A DNA stretch of 27,902 nucleotides from Oceanococcus sp051252075 (GTDB lineage: Bacteria > Pseudomonadota > Gammaproteobacteria > Nevskiales > Oceanococcaceae), in the NCBI GenBank assembly GCA_051252075.1, contig JBPOFU010000035.1, positions 1 to 27,902 on the forward strand. The letters run 5' to 3'. Position numbers and translations under genes: made by a program. Numbering within the stretch: the stretch's first letter is position 1; each line of letters opens with the position of its first letter. The notes beneath the pieces are model-generated. The model was not told the DNA's origin. It did no database searches and saw only the letters and a program-made list of their open reading frames with translations. Shown one piece after another: positions 15,822 through 22,675 of this stretch.

Positions 15822-16022
15822 TTAACTCACTTTTAGTGGCACCTGCTCAGATGAAATTATGTAGTTGTACCCAAACAGCTCTGCGCCACTTTGTGCATTC
15901 CAACCACGCATGACGCCTAGGGAGCACAACAACATAAAGCCAAGTAAAAAAACCAATCCCAAACCAGAAATACTGTTTTGGACTGCAGCCGGGGACGGCA
16001 AGCTGTGATTTGAATTGTTCAT
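15822..16022 (-). CDS. 66-residue single-pass membrane protein
   Basis: A short protein with a polar, Ser/Pro/Asn-rich N-terminus (1-19), one strong hydrophobic helix (about residues 20-39, LGLVFLLGFMLLCSLGVM) and a 25-residue polar C-terminus. No cleavage site or lipobox is convincing, so a single-pass inner-membrane protein is likely. I do not recognise a family. Support that it is a gene: the start ATG (16022) is preceded by AGGA 11 nt upstream, a promoter-like TTGCAA-N16-TAATAT sits at 16053-16080, and two matched dyads cover that promoter and leader. It is divergent from the TetR gene (144 bp apart), which is the obvious candidate regulator. Downstream is flhA with its own sigma-54 promoter. 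Flagellar involvement is not implied by the sequence. Confidence 0.6.
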   Translation of the reverse strand: MNNSNHSLPSPAAVQNSISGLGLVFLLGFMLLCSLGVMRGWNAQSGAELFGYNYIISSEQVPLKVS

Positions 16023-16040
16023 TTAAGGCAATATCCTTAA
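16023..16040. promoter_or_regulatory. Operator-like dyad 1, TTAAGG-N6-CCTTAA
   Basis: TTAAGG (16023-16028) and CCTTAA (16035-16040) form a perfect 6+6 dyad with a 6-bp spacer, ending directly at the start codon of the 66-residue gene. It lies downstream of that gene's predicted transcription start. The left arm, read on the minus strand, also lies between its weak Shine-Dalgarno and the ATG. Confidence 0.6.
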
Positions 16041-16052
16041 TCAGGTTCGTCC

Positions 16053-16080
16053 ATATTAAGGCATTCGCCTTAATTTGCAA
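16053..16080 (-). promoter_or_regulatory. Sigma-70-type promoter of the 66-residue gene
   Basis: On the minus strand, TTGCAA (16080-16075) and TAATAT (16058-16053) are separated by 16 bp; each matches consensus at 4 of 6 positions. The predicted start is near 16046, giving a leader of about 24 nt. Dyad 2 overlaps the spacer and the upstream end of the -10 box. This geometry supports a repressible promoter. Confidence 0.5.
16055..16074. promoter_or_regulatory. Operator-like dyad 2, ATTAAGGC-N4-GCCTTAAT
   Basis: A perfect 8+8 inverted repeat with a 4-bp centre, containing the same TTAAGG-N6-CCTTAA core as dyad 1, exactly 33 bp away (about three helical turns). It fills the space between the predicted -35 and -10 boxes of the 66-residue gene. 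Size and symmetry are typical of TetR-family operators, and a tetR gene begins 92 bp away. Confidence 0.65.
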
Positions 16081-16166
16081 GCGTCGAATCAAAAAATCCG
16101 AACTCGTGAAGCAAAGTTCTTGAGAATTCAATATCATGGAGCCTAACTACTTGTTCCCGGATCACT

Positions 16167-16874
16167 ATGAGCGACAGCCCGACCCCGGCACGCACCGAAC
16201 GCAGCGCAAGCACGCGTAACAAAATCATTCAGGTCGCCGTGCGCCTCTTTGCCGAACGCGGGATCGATGGGGTTTCCCTCAATGACATTAATAAGGCCGC
16301 CGGACAACGCAATAAAAATGCGACCCACTACCATTTCGGCAGCAAAGAAGGACTGTTGCAGGCCATACTCGACAAACATGAGCCTTCTATCGCAATAAGA
16401 CGCAACGAGTTACTCGACCAGTTCGAGCAAGCAGGTGCGATGGATATGCGTAAAGTGTTGCGTGCGGTCATCCAACCCTTGGTTGAAAAATTGGATGACC
16501 CTGACGGCGGTGCCGAGTTCGTGCGCTTCAGTTCACATTTGGTGGTAAACCAAACTTTGGCGGCCATGCATTTGGGCACGCCCACCTTCCGTATCGCATC
16601 GGTAGAGCGCATTGCTCATGCAATTGAAGGGCACCTGGGAGACATCACTCCTGCGGTGAAAATACACCGAGGTATTTTGCTCGGCATCATTTTGACGCAC
16701 AGCTTGGCCGAACACACACGCTTACGAAAAAATGCCAAAGGTGATGATCTCGAGGCGCTAACCAGCCTGTTTGTCAGCAACCTTGAAGATTGTTTGAGCG
16801 CGATGATGCTGGCTCCGATGTCAGACGACACCCGTAGCCAGCTCAGCCAAATGAAATTTCAGCTCCCGAGCTAG
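16167..16874 (+). CDS. TetR-family transcriptional regulator
   Basis: The 235-residue protein has a TetR-type N-terminal DNA-binding domain: helix 1 at about 17-33 (TRNKIIQVAVRLFAERG), then the helix-turn-helix VSLNDINKAAGQRNKNATHYHFGSKEGLLQ at about 36-66, with the family-typical YHFGSKEGLL ending. The C-terminal helical ligand-binding domain (about 75-220) shows no recognised subfamily. Ligand unknown. The ATG at 16167 has only a weak ribosome site. The two TTAAGG/CCTTAA dyads in the divergent intergenic region make repression of the 66-residue gene, and perhaps autoregulation, the likely job (inference). Its stop codon overlaps that of the convergent response regulator in a shared CTAG. 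Confidence 0.9.
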   Translation: MSDSPTPARTERSASTRNKIIQVAVRLFAERGIDGVSLNDINKAAGQRNKNATHYHFGSKEGLLQAILDKHEPSIAIRRNELLDQFEQAGAMDMRKVLRAVIQPLVEKLDDPDGGAEFVRFSSHLVVNQTLAAMHLGTPTFRIASVERIAHAIEGHLGDITPAVKIHRGILLGIILTHSLAEHTRLRKNAKGDDLEALTSLFVSNLEDCLSAMMLAPMSDDTRSQLSQMKFQLPS

Positions 16875-17803
16875 CCGGTAACCAAGCGTCGTAGGGAACG
16901 GATTCGCCCCAACAAGCCGGTCGCCAATGGCGGCGCTTCTGGACTGGCCTCCACTGGTTTCTGCACTTGATATCGCTTGGCTAAGTTTTGATGCCTCGCC
17001 ATGCGCCTATGATGGTTAATCGCCGAAGCCACGGTGATCCGTGTTTGGGTTTCTTTCAAGGGTTTGGTAATAAACCGATAAATTTGCCCTTGGTTAATCA
17101 ACTCTATCGCCATGCCGGCATCAGCGCGTGCGGTGACCACCATAGAAATGAGCTCAGGATTATGTTCCTTGAGCGTACTCAGTAAACTCACTACGGATTG
17201 ATTTTGCACACGGATATCAGTAATCACCACACCCACGGCCTCACGCTCCATCACTTCAATAGCGCCTTCTATCGTCGTCGCTGCAACAATGCGGTATTGA
17301 TCACCCAGCATTTCTTGTATCGCCGGAGCCACTTTCAGATCTTCGTCCAAAACCAAGGTCGCTGGAAGGTTGGATAGCGCTGCAGGATCATCACCCTCTT
17401 GCTTCGCCATTTCCATCGCTTCGCGAGTCTCTTTGGAAGCCTCTACCGCTTGCGCAACGGTGTCTTTCAGTTCTTGATTGTCCCAAGGCTTGTTTACAAA
17501 TCGAAAAATCTCGCCCTCATTGATAGAGCCAATGATGGCGTTGAGATCGGAGTAACCCGTCAGCAAGATACGCATCGCCGCTGGACGCAGATCCTTGGCT
17601 TCACGTAGCAAATCCACCCCGGTCATGCCCGGCATGCGTTGATCACTGACAACGACATCCACGCTTTCACGCTTGAGGAATTCAATGGCCTCATTCGCGC
17701 TATTGGCGAAACTCATCTCGTATTGGCCACGGAACAACATACGCATCGTGGTCAAAATACGCCTTTCGTCGTCCACAAATAGGACACGTGCTTTTTCTGT
17801 CAT
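16871..17803 (-). CDS. Response regulator with two receiver domains and no recognised output domain
   Basis: The 310-residue protein carries two CheY-like receivers. REC1 (about 5-122) has D11/D12, phospho-acceptor D54 (VVVSDQRMPGM), T82 and K105 (NKPW), the RpfG-like type. REC2 (about 147-265) has D153/D155, D196 (VVITDIRV), T224 and K247 (TKPL), so it also looks competent although its loop lacks the usual MP. The C-terminal 45 residues are basic (INHHRRMARHQNLAKRY, then LLGRIRSLRRLV), with no HD-GYP, GGDEF or DNA-binding fold. The ATG at 17803 is preceded by GGGGA. The partner kinase gene ends 12 bp upstream on the same strand. The tail could bind membrane, nucleic acid or a partner; which is unknown. 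Confidence 0.9.
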   Translation of the reverse strand: MTEKARVLFVDDERRILTTMRMLFRGQYEMSFANSANEAIEFLKRESVDVVVSDQRMPGMTGVDLLREAKDLRPAAMRILLTGYSDLNAIIGSINEGEIFRFVNKPWDNQELKDTVAQAVEASKETREAMEMAKQEGDDPAALSNLPATLVLDEDLKVAPAIQEMLGDQYRIVAATTIEGAIEVMEREAVGVVITDIRVQNQSVVSLLSTLKEHNPELISMVVTARADAGMAIELINQGQIYRFITKPLKETQTRITVASAINHHRRMARHQNLAKRYQVQKPVEASPEAPPLATGLLGRIRSLRRLVTG

Positions 17804-17815
17804 GGTTTCCCCGTC

Positions 17816-19711
17816 CTATGCAGCTTCTGCTATCGCAGCTTCAGGCTCTATGTCGGCCTGTTTTAGTGGCAACCATACTCTGAATTCACTGCCTTTGCCT
17901 TGCACTGATTTCACTTCGATACGGCCACCGTGATCTTCAATAATGCGGAAGATAATCGACATACCTAGCCCTGTCCCCTGACCAACCGGCTTGGTGGTAA
18001 AGAACGGTTCAAAGATACGCGCACGGGTCTCTTCATCCATGCCGCAGCCGTTATCCAAAATACGAATACCAACACCCCCTTCCTCAACCGCAGTGTGTAT
18101 GTAGATTTTTCCATCTTCACGCCCGGTGCTATCAATAGCTTGGGCAGCATTGGTAATGATGTTGAGGAAAATTTGGTTCAACTGCGAAGGTGAACACTCG
18201 ATTTCAGGGACTTTGCCAAAGACCTTTTTCACTTCTACATTGCCCTTAAGATGGTTCTGGGCAATTTTCAAAGAGGACTCGATGCCTTGATTGACATCAA
18301 ATAAGTCATTTCTGGAACGATCGACACGTGAGAAGTCTTTAAGACTGGCAACCAATTCGGAGATGGTATGCAGACCGTGCTCGGTATCTGCCAACAGGTT
18401 GTCCAACTCCTCGATCAAATCATCCGTCGCCAAATCTTCATCCAGGCTGATGGCTTGAGTTAGAGCGTCGGCCACCTGTTGCTCGGGCGCTACGCCCTCG
18501 GCGATTAAGCTGAGCGCATTTTTCTGTTGCCCACAGACCTCGCGAATTTCCAATAACGAAGTTTTAACAATATCCGCATTGCCACGGGCATATCCCAGCG
18601 GGGTATTAATTTCATGGGCAACGCCCGCGACCATTTGTCCTAAGGACGCCATTTTTTCCGACTGAATCAGCTGCGCTTGCGAACTCTTCAGTTCGACCAA
18701 GGCCGTACTCAAATCATGTGTGCGTTCTTCCACCTGAGCTTCCAAGGTTTCGTTCGCCTTATCCAACTCAATAAAGCTGCGACGCAGGCGCAAACCTAAC
18801 AAGAGCAAAACCAGCAACAAAACGCCGGAATAAGCCACCAAGTATTGCCGATACCCCGCAGCCTCGGCCACACGCCCTTGGTACCAAGCGCTATACACAT
18901 CTTCTAGTTCCTGCAGGTGCTCAGCCGTGGGGGTGGTGAAAAACGCGTCCAAACGTTCATTGGTTTCCAATTTATCGCCAATAACTGATTGCACCGAGCG
19001 CTTCAAATTACGCACCACAGCGACTAATTCCGACCAATCCTGGGGCTCGTTCTCTGTCGCCGTATTGGCCTCAGCCGCAACAGCCCCTTCCTCAGCGACA
19101 GCGGGCTTCGCTGGCGTAGATAAATCGGCAACTGCTTGATCCAAATCATTCAGCCTTTGCCGAATGCCATCCAATAAGCGGTGTTCAGGGCTGGCGGCAA
19201 CGATCAAGGCCATCACATCCGACTGCAAGCGGTCTAAGTGATTGGCAACGGCGGTATCCGCGGGTATTAAGTTTTTTGCACGGTTGGTAAACAAAGGCAC
19301 CGCATCGACGCTACGAATCAGTCGTTGCGTCACCTGGGTTGAACGAATATCGAAATCAAAAGCCAGTACGAATTTGTCACCTGCAGTAAACAGAAAGCGC
19401 TCTAATGACTCATCGATAGGGCCACTTAATCCGCGTAGAGACAATGCCCCTTGATCGAGCTCATCCATGGCATCACCCAACTGGGTAATGATCTCGGTTT
19501 TGTCACCACCGGCCAATTGCAATGTGGATGCACGATTCAAGGTCATCGCGCGGTTCAAGGTCACATCAAGGTCGTTAATGTGCTGAATGGCATCCAAGCG
19601 ACGGGCATGCAAATCGCCATCGACCGCTTGGGTTTTCATAACCAGATAACCCAAAACCGCTAAAGCCGCCGCTGACAACAGCAGTGCTAGCAAGCGTTTT
19701 AAAATCTTCAT
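17816..19711 (-). CDS. Membrane sensor histidine kinase, partner of the tandem-receiver regulator
   Basis: The product has 631 residues. It has a signal-anchor helix (about 7-25), a largely helical periplasmic region (about 26-285) with an Ala/Glu-rich insert at about 200-222 that resembles the DAHL-type four-helix sensor fold, a second transmembrane helix (about 291-308), then a coiled coil (315-352). The catalytic core follows: H box with H366 in MVAGVAHEINTPLG, a long acidic insert within the dimerisation helices (about 390-435), N box IITNAAQAID, G1 DNGCGMD, F box FEPFFTTKP and G2 GQGTGLGMSI. All kinase boxes are intact. The ATG at 19711 has GGAGA 3 nt upstream. Co-transcribed with the response regulator. 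Signal unknown; the sensor-fold name is inference. Confidence 0.92.
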   Translation of the reverse strand: MKILKRLLALLLSAAALAVLGYLVMKTQAVDGDLHARRLDAIQHINDLDVTLNRAMTLNRASTLQLAGGDKTEIITQLGDAMDELDQGALSLRGLSGPIDESLERFLFTAGDKFVLAFDFDIRSTQVTQRLIRSVDAVPLFTNRAKNLIPADTAVANHLDRLQSDVMALIVAASPEHRLLDGIRQRLNDLDQAVADLSTPAKPAVAEEGAVAAEANTATENEPQDWSELVAVVRNLKRSVQSVIGDKLETNERLDAFFTTPTAEHLQELEDVYSAWYQGRVAEAAGYRQYLVAYSGVLLLVLLLLGLRLRRSFIELDKANETLEAQVEERTHDLSTALVELKSSQAQLIQSEKMASLGQMVAGVAHEINTPLGYARGNADIVKTSLLEIREVCGQQKNALSLIAEGVAPEQQVADALTQAISLDEDLATDDLIEELDNLLADTEHGLHTISELVASLKDFSRVDRSRNDLFDVNQGIESSLKIAQNHLKGNVEVKKVFGKVPEIECSPSQLNQIFLNIITNAAQAIDSTGREDGKIYIHTAVEEGGVGIRILDNGCGMDEETRARIFEPFFTTKPVGQGTGLGMSIIFRIIEDHGGRIEVKSVQGKGSEFRVWLPLKQADIEPEAAIAEAA

Positions 19712-19819
19712 TTGTCTCCCTATCCCTGTGCACGAAATACGCTGTTCCGCACTTTATTAAACTAGCGTGCCAGAGCTTGGGAAAGATTGCATCATCCCAA
19801 CGTAGCAACGCGGTACTCA

Positions 19820-20512
19820 CTATTCTTTTAAGCGAACAAACAAATTCCCGTCTTGAATTGAAATTTCATCAACACCATCTGCAAACGCTCTCCAAAAACC
19901 ATCTTGATCGCCGTATTCGGCAATAAGATCAACGTTTTTGGTGTTAGCCAGCCAAGCGTTGGGCAACGGAACGCCCCACACGCTTATGCCGCGCAAGCGT
20001 ATGACTGGCTTACCATTTCTATACTGCGCCTGAACGCCGGCACTCATGCGCAATGTTTGCCCACCGAAAAATGGGAAGTCGGGGTCCAATGGCAAAACCA
20101 AGCGCGCGCTGGCCAGATCATCGGCTAAATCAATGGCGAGTTTGCTCGCAAGATCGGTGTTTTTCGCCAGCAATCCATTGAGCTCTCGCTCGCTAAAACG
20201 GATTTCTCGGCTGGCGCCTTCTTCACTGTAAGCCTGCGGCTCCAAAGTGCCGGTGGAGCCTGCACGGGTCACAAAGGCTTGGTCTTGGTAACCCAAACGT
20301 CGGAGTTTTTGATTCAGCTCCAGTTTCTCTTTGTTTTTGAGCTCGACGGGCTTGAACGCCCCCGGAAACAAATACAGCTTAATGAGAAACGCGGACAAGA
20401 GCGTGGCCAATAGCACAGCCGAAAAAACAATCAGGAACAAACGACAGCCGCCACCCTTTTTGTTGGGGGCGACGGCATTCGTACTCTCGGTATCCGCTAT
20501 TTCCTGGCCCAT
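19820..20512 (-). CDS. Membrane-anchored periplasmic protein of unknown function
   Basis: The protein has 230 residues from the ATG at 20512, which has GAG about 6 nt upstream; an upstream TTG at 20530 is possible but lacks a ribosome site. A cytosolic N-terminus (1-24, ending in KKGGG) is followed by one transmembrane helix (about 26-46). A soluble domain of about 180 residues follows, predicted periplasmic. It contains a conserved-looking run: EIRFSERELNGLLAK, then SARLVLPLDPDFPFFGGQTL, RLRGISVWGVPLPNAWL, and a C-terminal SIQDGNLFVRL strand. The pattern suggests a beta-rich lipid- or membrane-associated domain, but I cannot name the family. It lies 108 bp upstream of the kinase gene and 70 bp downstream of the aldolase gene, all on the minus strand. 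It may be part of either unit. Confidence 0.75.
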   Translation of the reverse strand: MGQEIADTESTNAVAPNKKGGGCRLFLIVFSAVLLATLLSAFLIKLYLFPGAFKPVELKNKEKLELNQKLRRLGYQDQAFVTRAGSTGTLEPQAYSEEGASREIRFSERELNGLLAKNTDLASKLAIDLADDLASARLVLPLDPDFPFFGGQTLRMSAGVQAQYRNGKPVIRLRGISVWGVPLPNAWLANTKNVDLIAEYGDQDGFWRAFADGVDEISIQDGNLFVRLKE

Positions 20513-20581
20513 GCTTTGCTCAATCGTCAACTATTAAGTGAGCATTGAAGCACACTGAACAAGATGGACGATCTAAAACCA

Positions 20582-21610
20582 TCAGATGAGACCGCGTTCC
20601 TTAGCCATGGTCAGGGCCGCGTCTTCGATCATGTCTTCTTGACCACCGACCATTTTGCGTCGGCCCAAATCCAACAGGATTTCACGTGCCGGAATACCGT
20701 ATTTAGCTTCAGCACGCTGAGCGAACAGCAAAAATGAGGAATAGACGCCGGCATAACCCAAGGTCAGGGCATTGCGATCAATACGGACTTGGAAATCCAT
20801 AATCGGCGTGACCAAATCTTCCGCTACATCGGAGATTTTGAACACATCAACGCCGGTTTCTATGCCCATGCGATCGCATACCGCCACAAAGACTTCCAAC
20901 GGTGTATTACCCGCACCTGCACCTAAGCCACCGCAGGCTGCATCAATCCGATTGGCTCCGGCTTCTACTGCAGCAATAGAGTTTGCCACGCCCATGGCCA
21001 TATTGTGGTGGCCGTGGAAACCCAATTCGGTTTCTGGTTTGAGCTTGTCACGCAGCAAACCGATGCGTGATTTCACGTGTTCGGGCAGCATGTAACCCGC
21101 AGAGTCCGTGACGTACAAGCAATTCGCGCCGTAGCTTTCCATCAGCAAAGCCTGCTCTAAGACCTGCTCGGGCTCAATCATATGCGCCATCATCAGGAAG
21201 CCGACGGTGTCCATGCCCATCTTGCGACCAAGAGAAATGTGCTGCTCGGAAACGTCCGCTTCGGTGCAATGGGTGGCCACACGAATGCAACTGACACCGC
21301 AGTCATGCGCCATGCGCAAATGATCCACCGTGCCGATGCCTGGCAACAATAGAGCCGACACCTTGGCCTGCTTCATGCCTGGAATCACCGCCCGCAAATA
21401 TTCTTCGTCACTGGCCGCGGGAAAACCGTAGTTGACCGATGCGCCACCCAGACCATCGCCGTGAGTCACTTCGATCAATGGGACACCGGCCTCATCCAGC
21501 CCTTTGGAAATAGACTTCATTTCCTCAATGCTGATTTGATGCCGTTTCGGGTGCATGCCGTCACGCAGTGACATGTCATGCACGATGATTTTGGTACCTT
21601 TCAAGCTCAT
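20582..21610 (-). CDS. 4-hydroxy-2-oxovalerate aldolase
   Basis: The last step of the meta-cleavage lower pathway: 4-hydroxy-2-oxoacid to pyruvate and an aldehyde, which is channelled to the partner dehydrogenase. At 342 residues it matches the BphI/DmpG/HsaF family (DRE-TIM metallolyase fold). Motif MSLRDGMH (13-20) supplies R16, D17 (metal) and H20. HGHHN at 199-203 supplies the metal-binding histidines. GYAGVYSSF near 290 holds the family tyrosine. The C-terminal communication domain, needed for complex formation with the dehydrogenase, is present. The ATG at 21610 has GGAG 7 nt upstream. It is the last gene of the hydrolase-hydratase-dehydrogenase-aldolase cluster. Whether the natural substrate is from phenol-, biphenyl- or steroid-type catabolism cannot be read from the sequence. 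Confidence 0.95.
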   Translation of the reverse strand: MSLKGTKIIVHDMSLRDGMHPKRHQISIEEMKSISKGLDEAGVPLIEVTHGDGLGGASVNYGFPAASDEEYLRAVIPGMKQAKVSALLLPGIGTVDHLRMAHDCGVSCIRVATHCTEADVSEQHISLGRKMGMDTVGFLMMAHMIEPEQVLEQALLMESYGANCLYVTDSAGYMLPEHVKSRIGLLRDKLKPETELGFHGHHNMAMGVANSIAAVEAGANRIDAACGGLGAGAGNTPLEVFVAVCDRMGIETGVDVFKISDVAEDLVTPIMDFQVRIDRNALTLGYAGVYSSFLLFAQRAEAKYGIPAREILLDLGRRKMVGGQEDMIEDAALTMAKERGLI

Positions 21611-21627
21611 TTTCTTACTCCGAACCC

Positions 21628-21640
21628 CTGATTCAATCAG
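21628..21640. repeat. Short palindrome between the aldolase and dehydrogenase genes
   Basis: CTGATT-C-AATCAG is a perfect 6+6 palindrome with one central base in the 65-bp gap between the two genes. Too short a loop for an RNA hairpin; possible protein-binding site, or chance. Confidence 0.2.
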
Positions 21641-21675
21641 TGAGATTCAAACTGCGGTGTTTAGTAATGGAATGC

Positions 21676-22584
21676 TTAGGCGGCAGGCTCGAAAGACAAA
21701 CGACCGGCCAACATTTCTTCGGCGAACATCTCAGCCGTACGCGCTGCGGATGCCGTCATGATGTCCAAATTGCCAGCGTACTTGGGCAGAAAATCGCCCA
21801 AACCTTCGACTTCCATATACGTTGTAACTCGATTGCCATCGAACACGGGGCCATTTTTCAAGGTGTATCCCGGCACGTACTTTTGTACCTCGGCCACCAT
21901 CTCGTGGACCGACTGCGTAATCGCGGCTTGATCCGGCTCGTCTTCCGTGAGGCAATGAATGGTGTCACGCATGATCATCGGCGGCTCGGCCGGATTGATC
22001 ACGATGATGGCTTTGCCTTCCTTCGCGCCACCCACTTGGGCGACAGCACCTGCTGTTGTGCGGGTGAACTCATCAATATTTTTACGTGTGCCCGGCCCCA
22101 CCGATTTTGACGATACGGTGGCAACAATTTCGCCATACTTTACCGCCTGAACACGCGATACGGCGTAGACCATAGGGATGGTTGCTTGACCACCGCAGGT
22201 CACCATATTGACATTGCGTTCACGTTTGCCGGCATGCTCTTTCAGATTGATGGGCGGCACACAGAACGGCCCAATAGCGGCAGGCGTGAGGTCAATCATC
22301 ATCACCCCAAGCGCTGTGAGCTTGTCTGAATTGGACTGCTGCACATAGGCTGAAGTCGCATCGAAAGCGATTTTGATATCGTCCTCGAGCACATGCGGCA
22401 ACAAGCCGTCGACGCCGTCATGGGTGGTTTTTATACCCATTTCACGGGCCCGCGCCAAACCTTCCGATTCAGGTTCTATACCGACCATCCAAGCGGGTTC
22501 CAAAACCTCGGAACGCTTCAGTTTGTACAACAGATCAGTGCCGATATTGCCCGGCCCGATGATGGCACACTTGATTTTGCTCAT
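21676..22584 (-). CDS. Acetaldehyde/propionaldehyde dehydrogenase (acylating)
   Basis: Converts the aldehyde released by the aldolase to acyl-CoA with NAD and CoA. At 302 residues from the ATG at 22584 it matches the BphJ/DmpF/HsaG family (about 304). The start is supported by AGGA 6 nt upstream; the longer frame from TTG 22605 is not. The Rossmann motif GPGNIGTDLL (10-19) binds NAD; the catalytic cysteine is C130 in NMVTCGGQATIP, matching C131 of BphJ. Other family text: SSKSVGPGTRKNIDEFT and VGGAKEGKAIIVINPAEPP. It is followed after 65 bp by the aldolase gene, its obligate partner in channelling complexes. Cytosolic. Confidence 0.95.
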   Translation of the reverse strand: MSKIKCAIIGPGNIGTDLLYKLKRSEVLEPAWMVGIEPESEGLARAREMGIKTTHDGVDGLLPHVLEDDIKIAFDATSAYVQQSNSDKLTALGVMMIDLTPAAIGPFCVPPINLKEHAGKRERNVNMVTCGGQATIPMVYAVSRVQAVKYGEIVATVSSKSVGPGTRKNIDEFTRTTAGAVAQVGGAKEGKAIIVINPAEPPMIMRDTIHCLTEDEPDQAAITQSVHEMVAEVQKYVPGYTLKNGPVFDGNRVTTYMEVEGLGDFLPKYAGNLDIMTASAARTAEMFAEEMLAGRLSFEPAA

Positions 22585-22675
22585 GTCATATCCTGCGTGA
22601 GTCAAACGCGATGTTGTTGAGTTGCGGCGCTACATCAAGGCTGAGCCTCAAGCACACCGCAGGAAATGGATTCAA

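Larger units (their letters stand above)
15722..15826. repeat. 11-bp direct repeat pair flanking the flhA promoter
   Basis: CTAGCGTTAAC occurs at 15722-15732 and again at 15816-15826, 94 bp apart in direct orientation. One copy lies in the first codons of flhA and the other covers the stop codon of the 66-residue gene. The sigma-54 site lies between them. Possibly regulator half-sites; may be chance. Confidence 0.4.

Noticed and set aside
15847..16137. A 96-codon minus-strand frame overlapping the 66-residue gene
   Set aside because: It overlaps the better supported 66-residue frame almost fully, crosses both operator dyads and promoter boxes, and its product lacks a plausible domain.
16120..16148. 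TTGAGA-N17-CTAACT as a promoter for the TetR gene
   Set aside because: The -10 hexamer matches consensus poorly, so no tetR promoter is called.
19757..19777. TGGCACG-CTAG-TTTAA upstream of the histidine kinase gene, resembling a sigma-54 promoter
   Set aside because: The -24 element is perfect but the nearly invariant GC of the -12 element is replaced by TA, so it is unlikely to work as a sigma-54 promoter.
22638..22648. AGGCT-G-AGCCT palindrome between the hydratase and dehydrogenase genes
   Set aside because: The arms are only 5 bp around a single base, with no T-tract; it is too small to call a terminator or operator.
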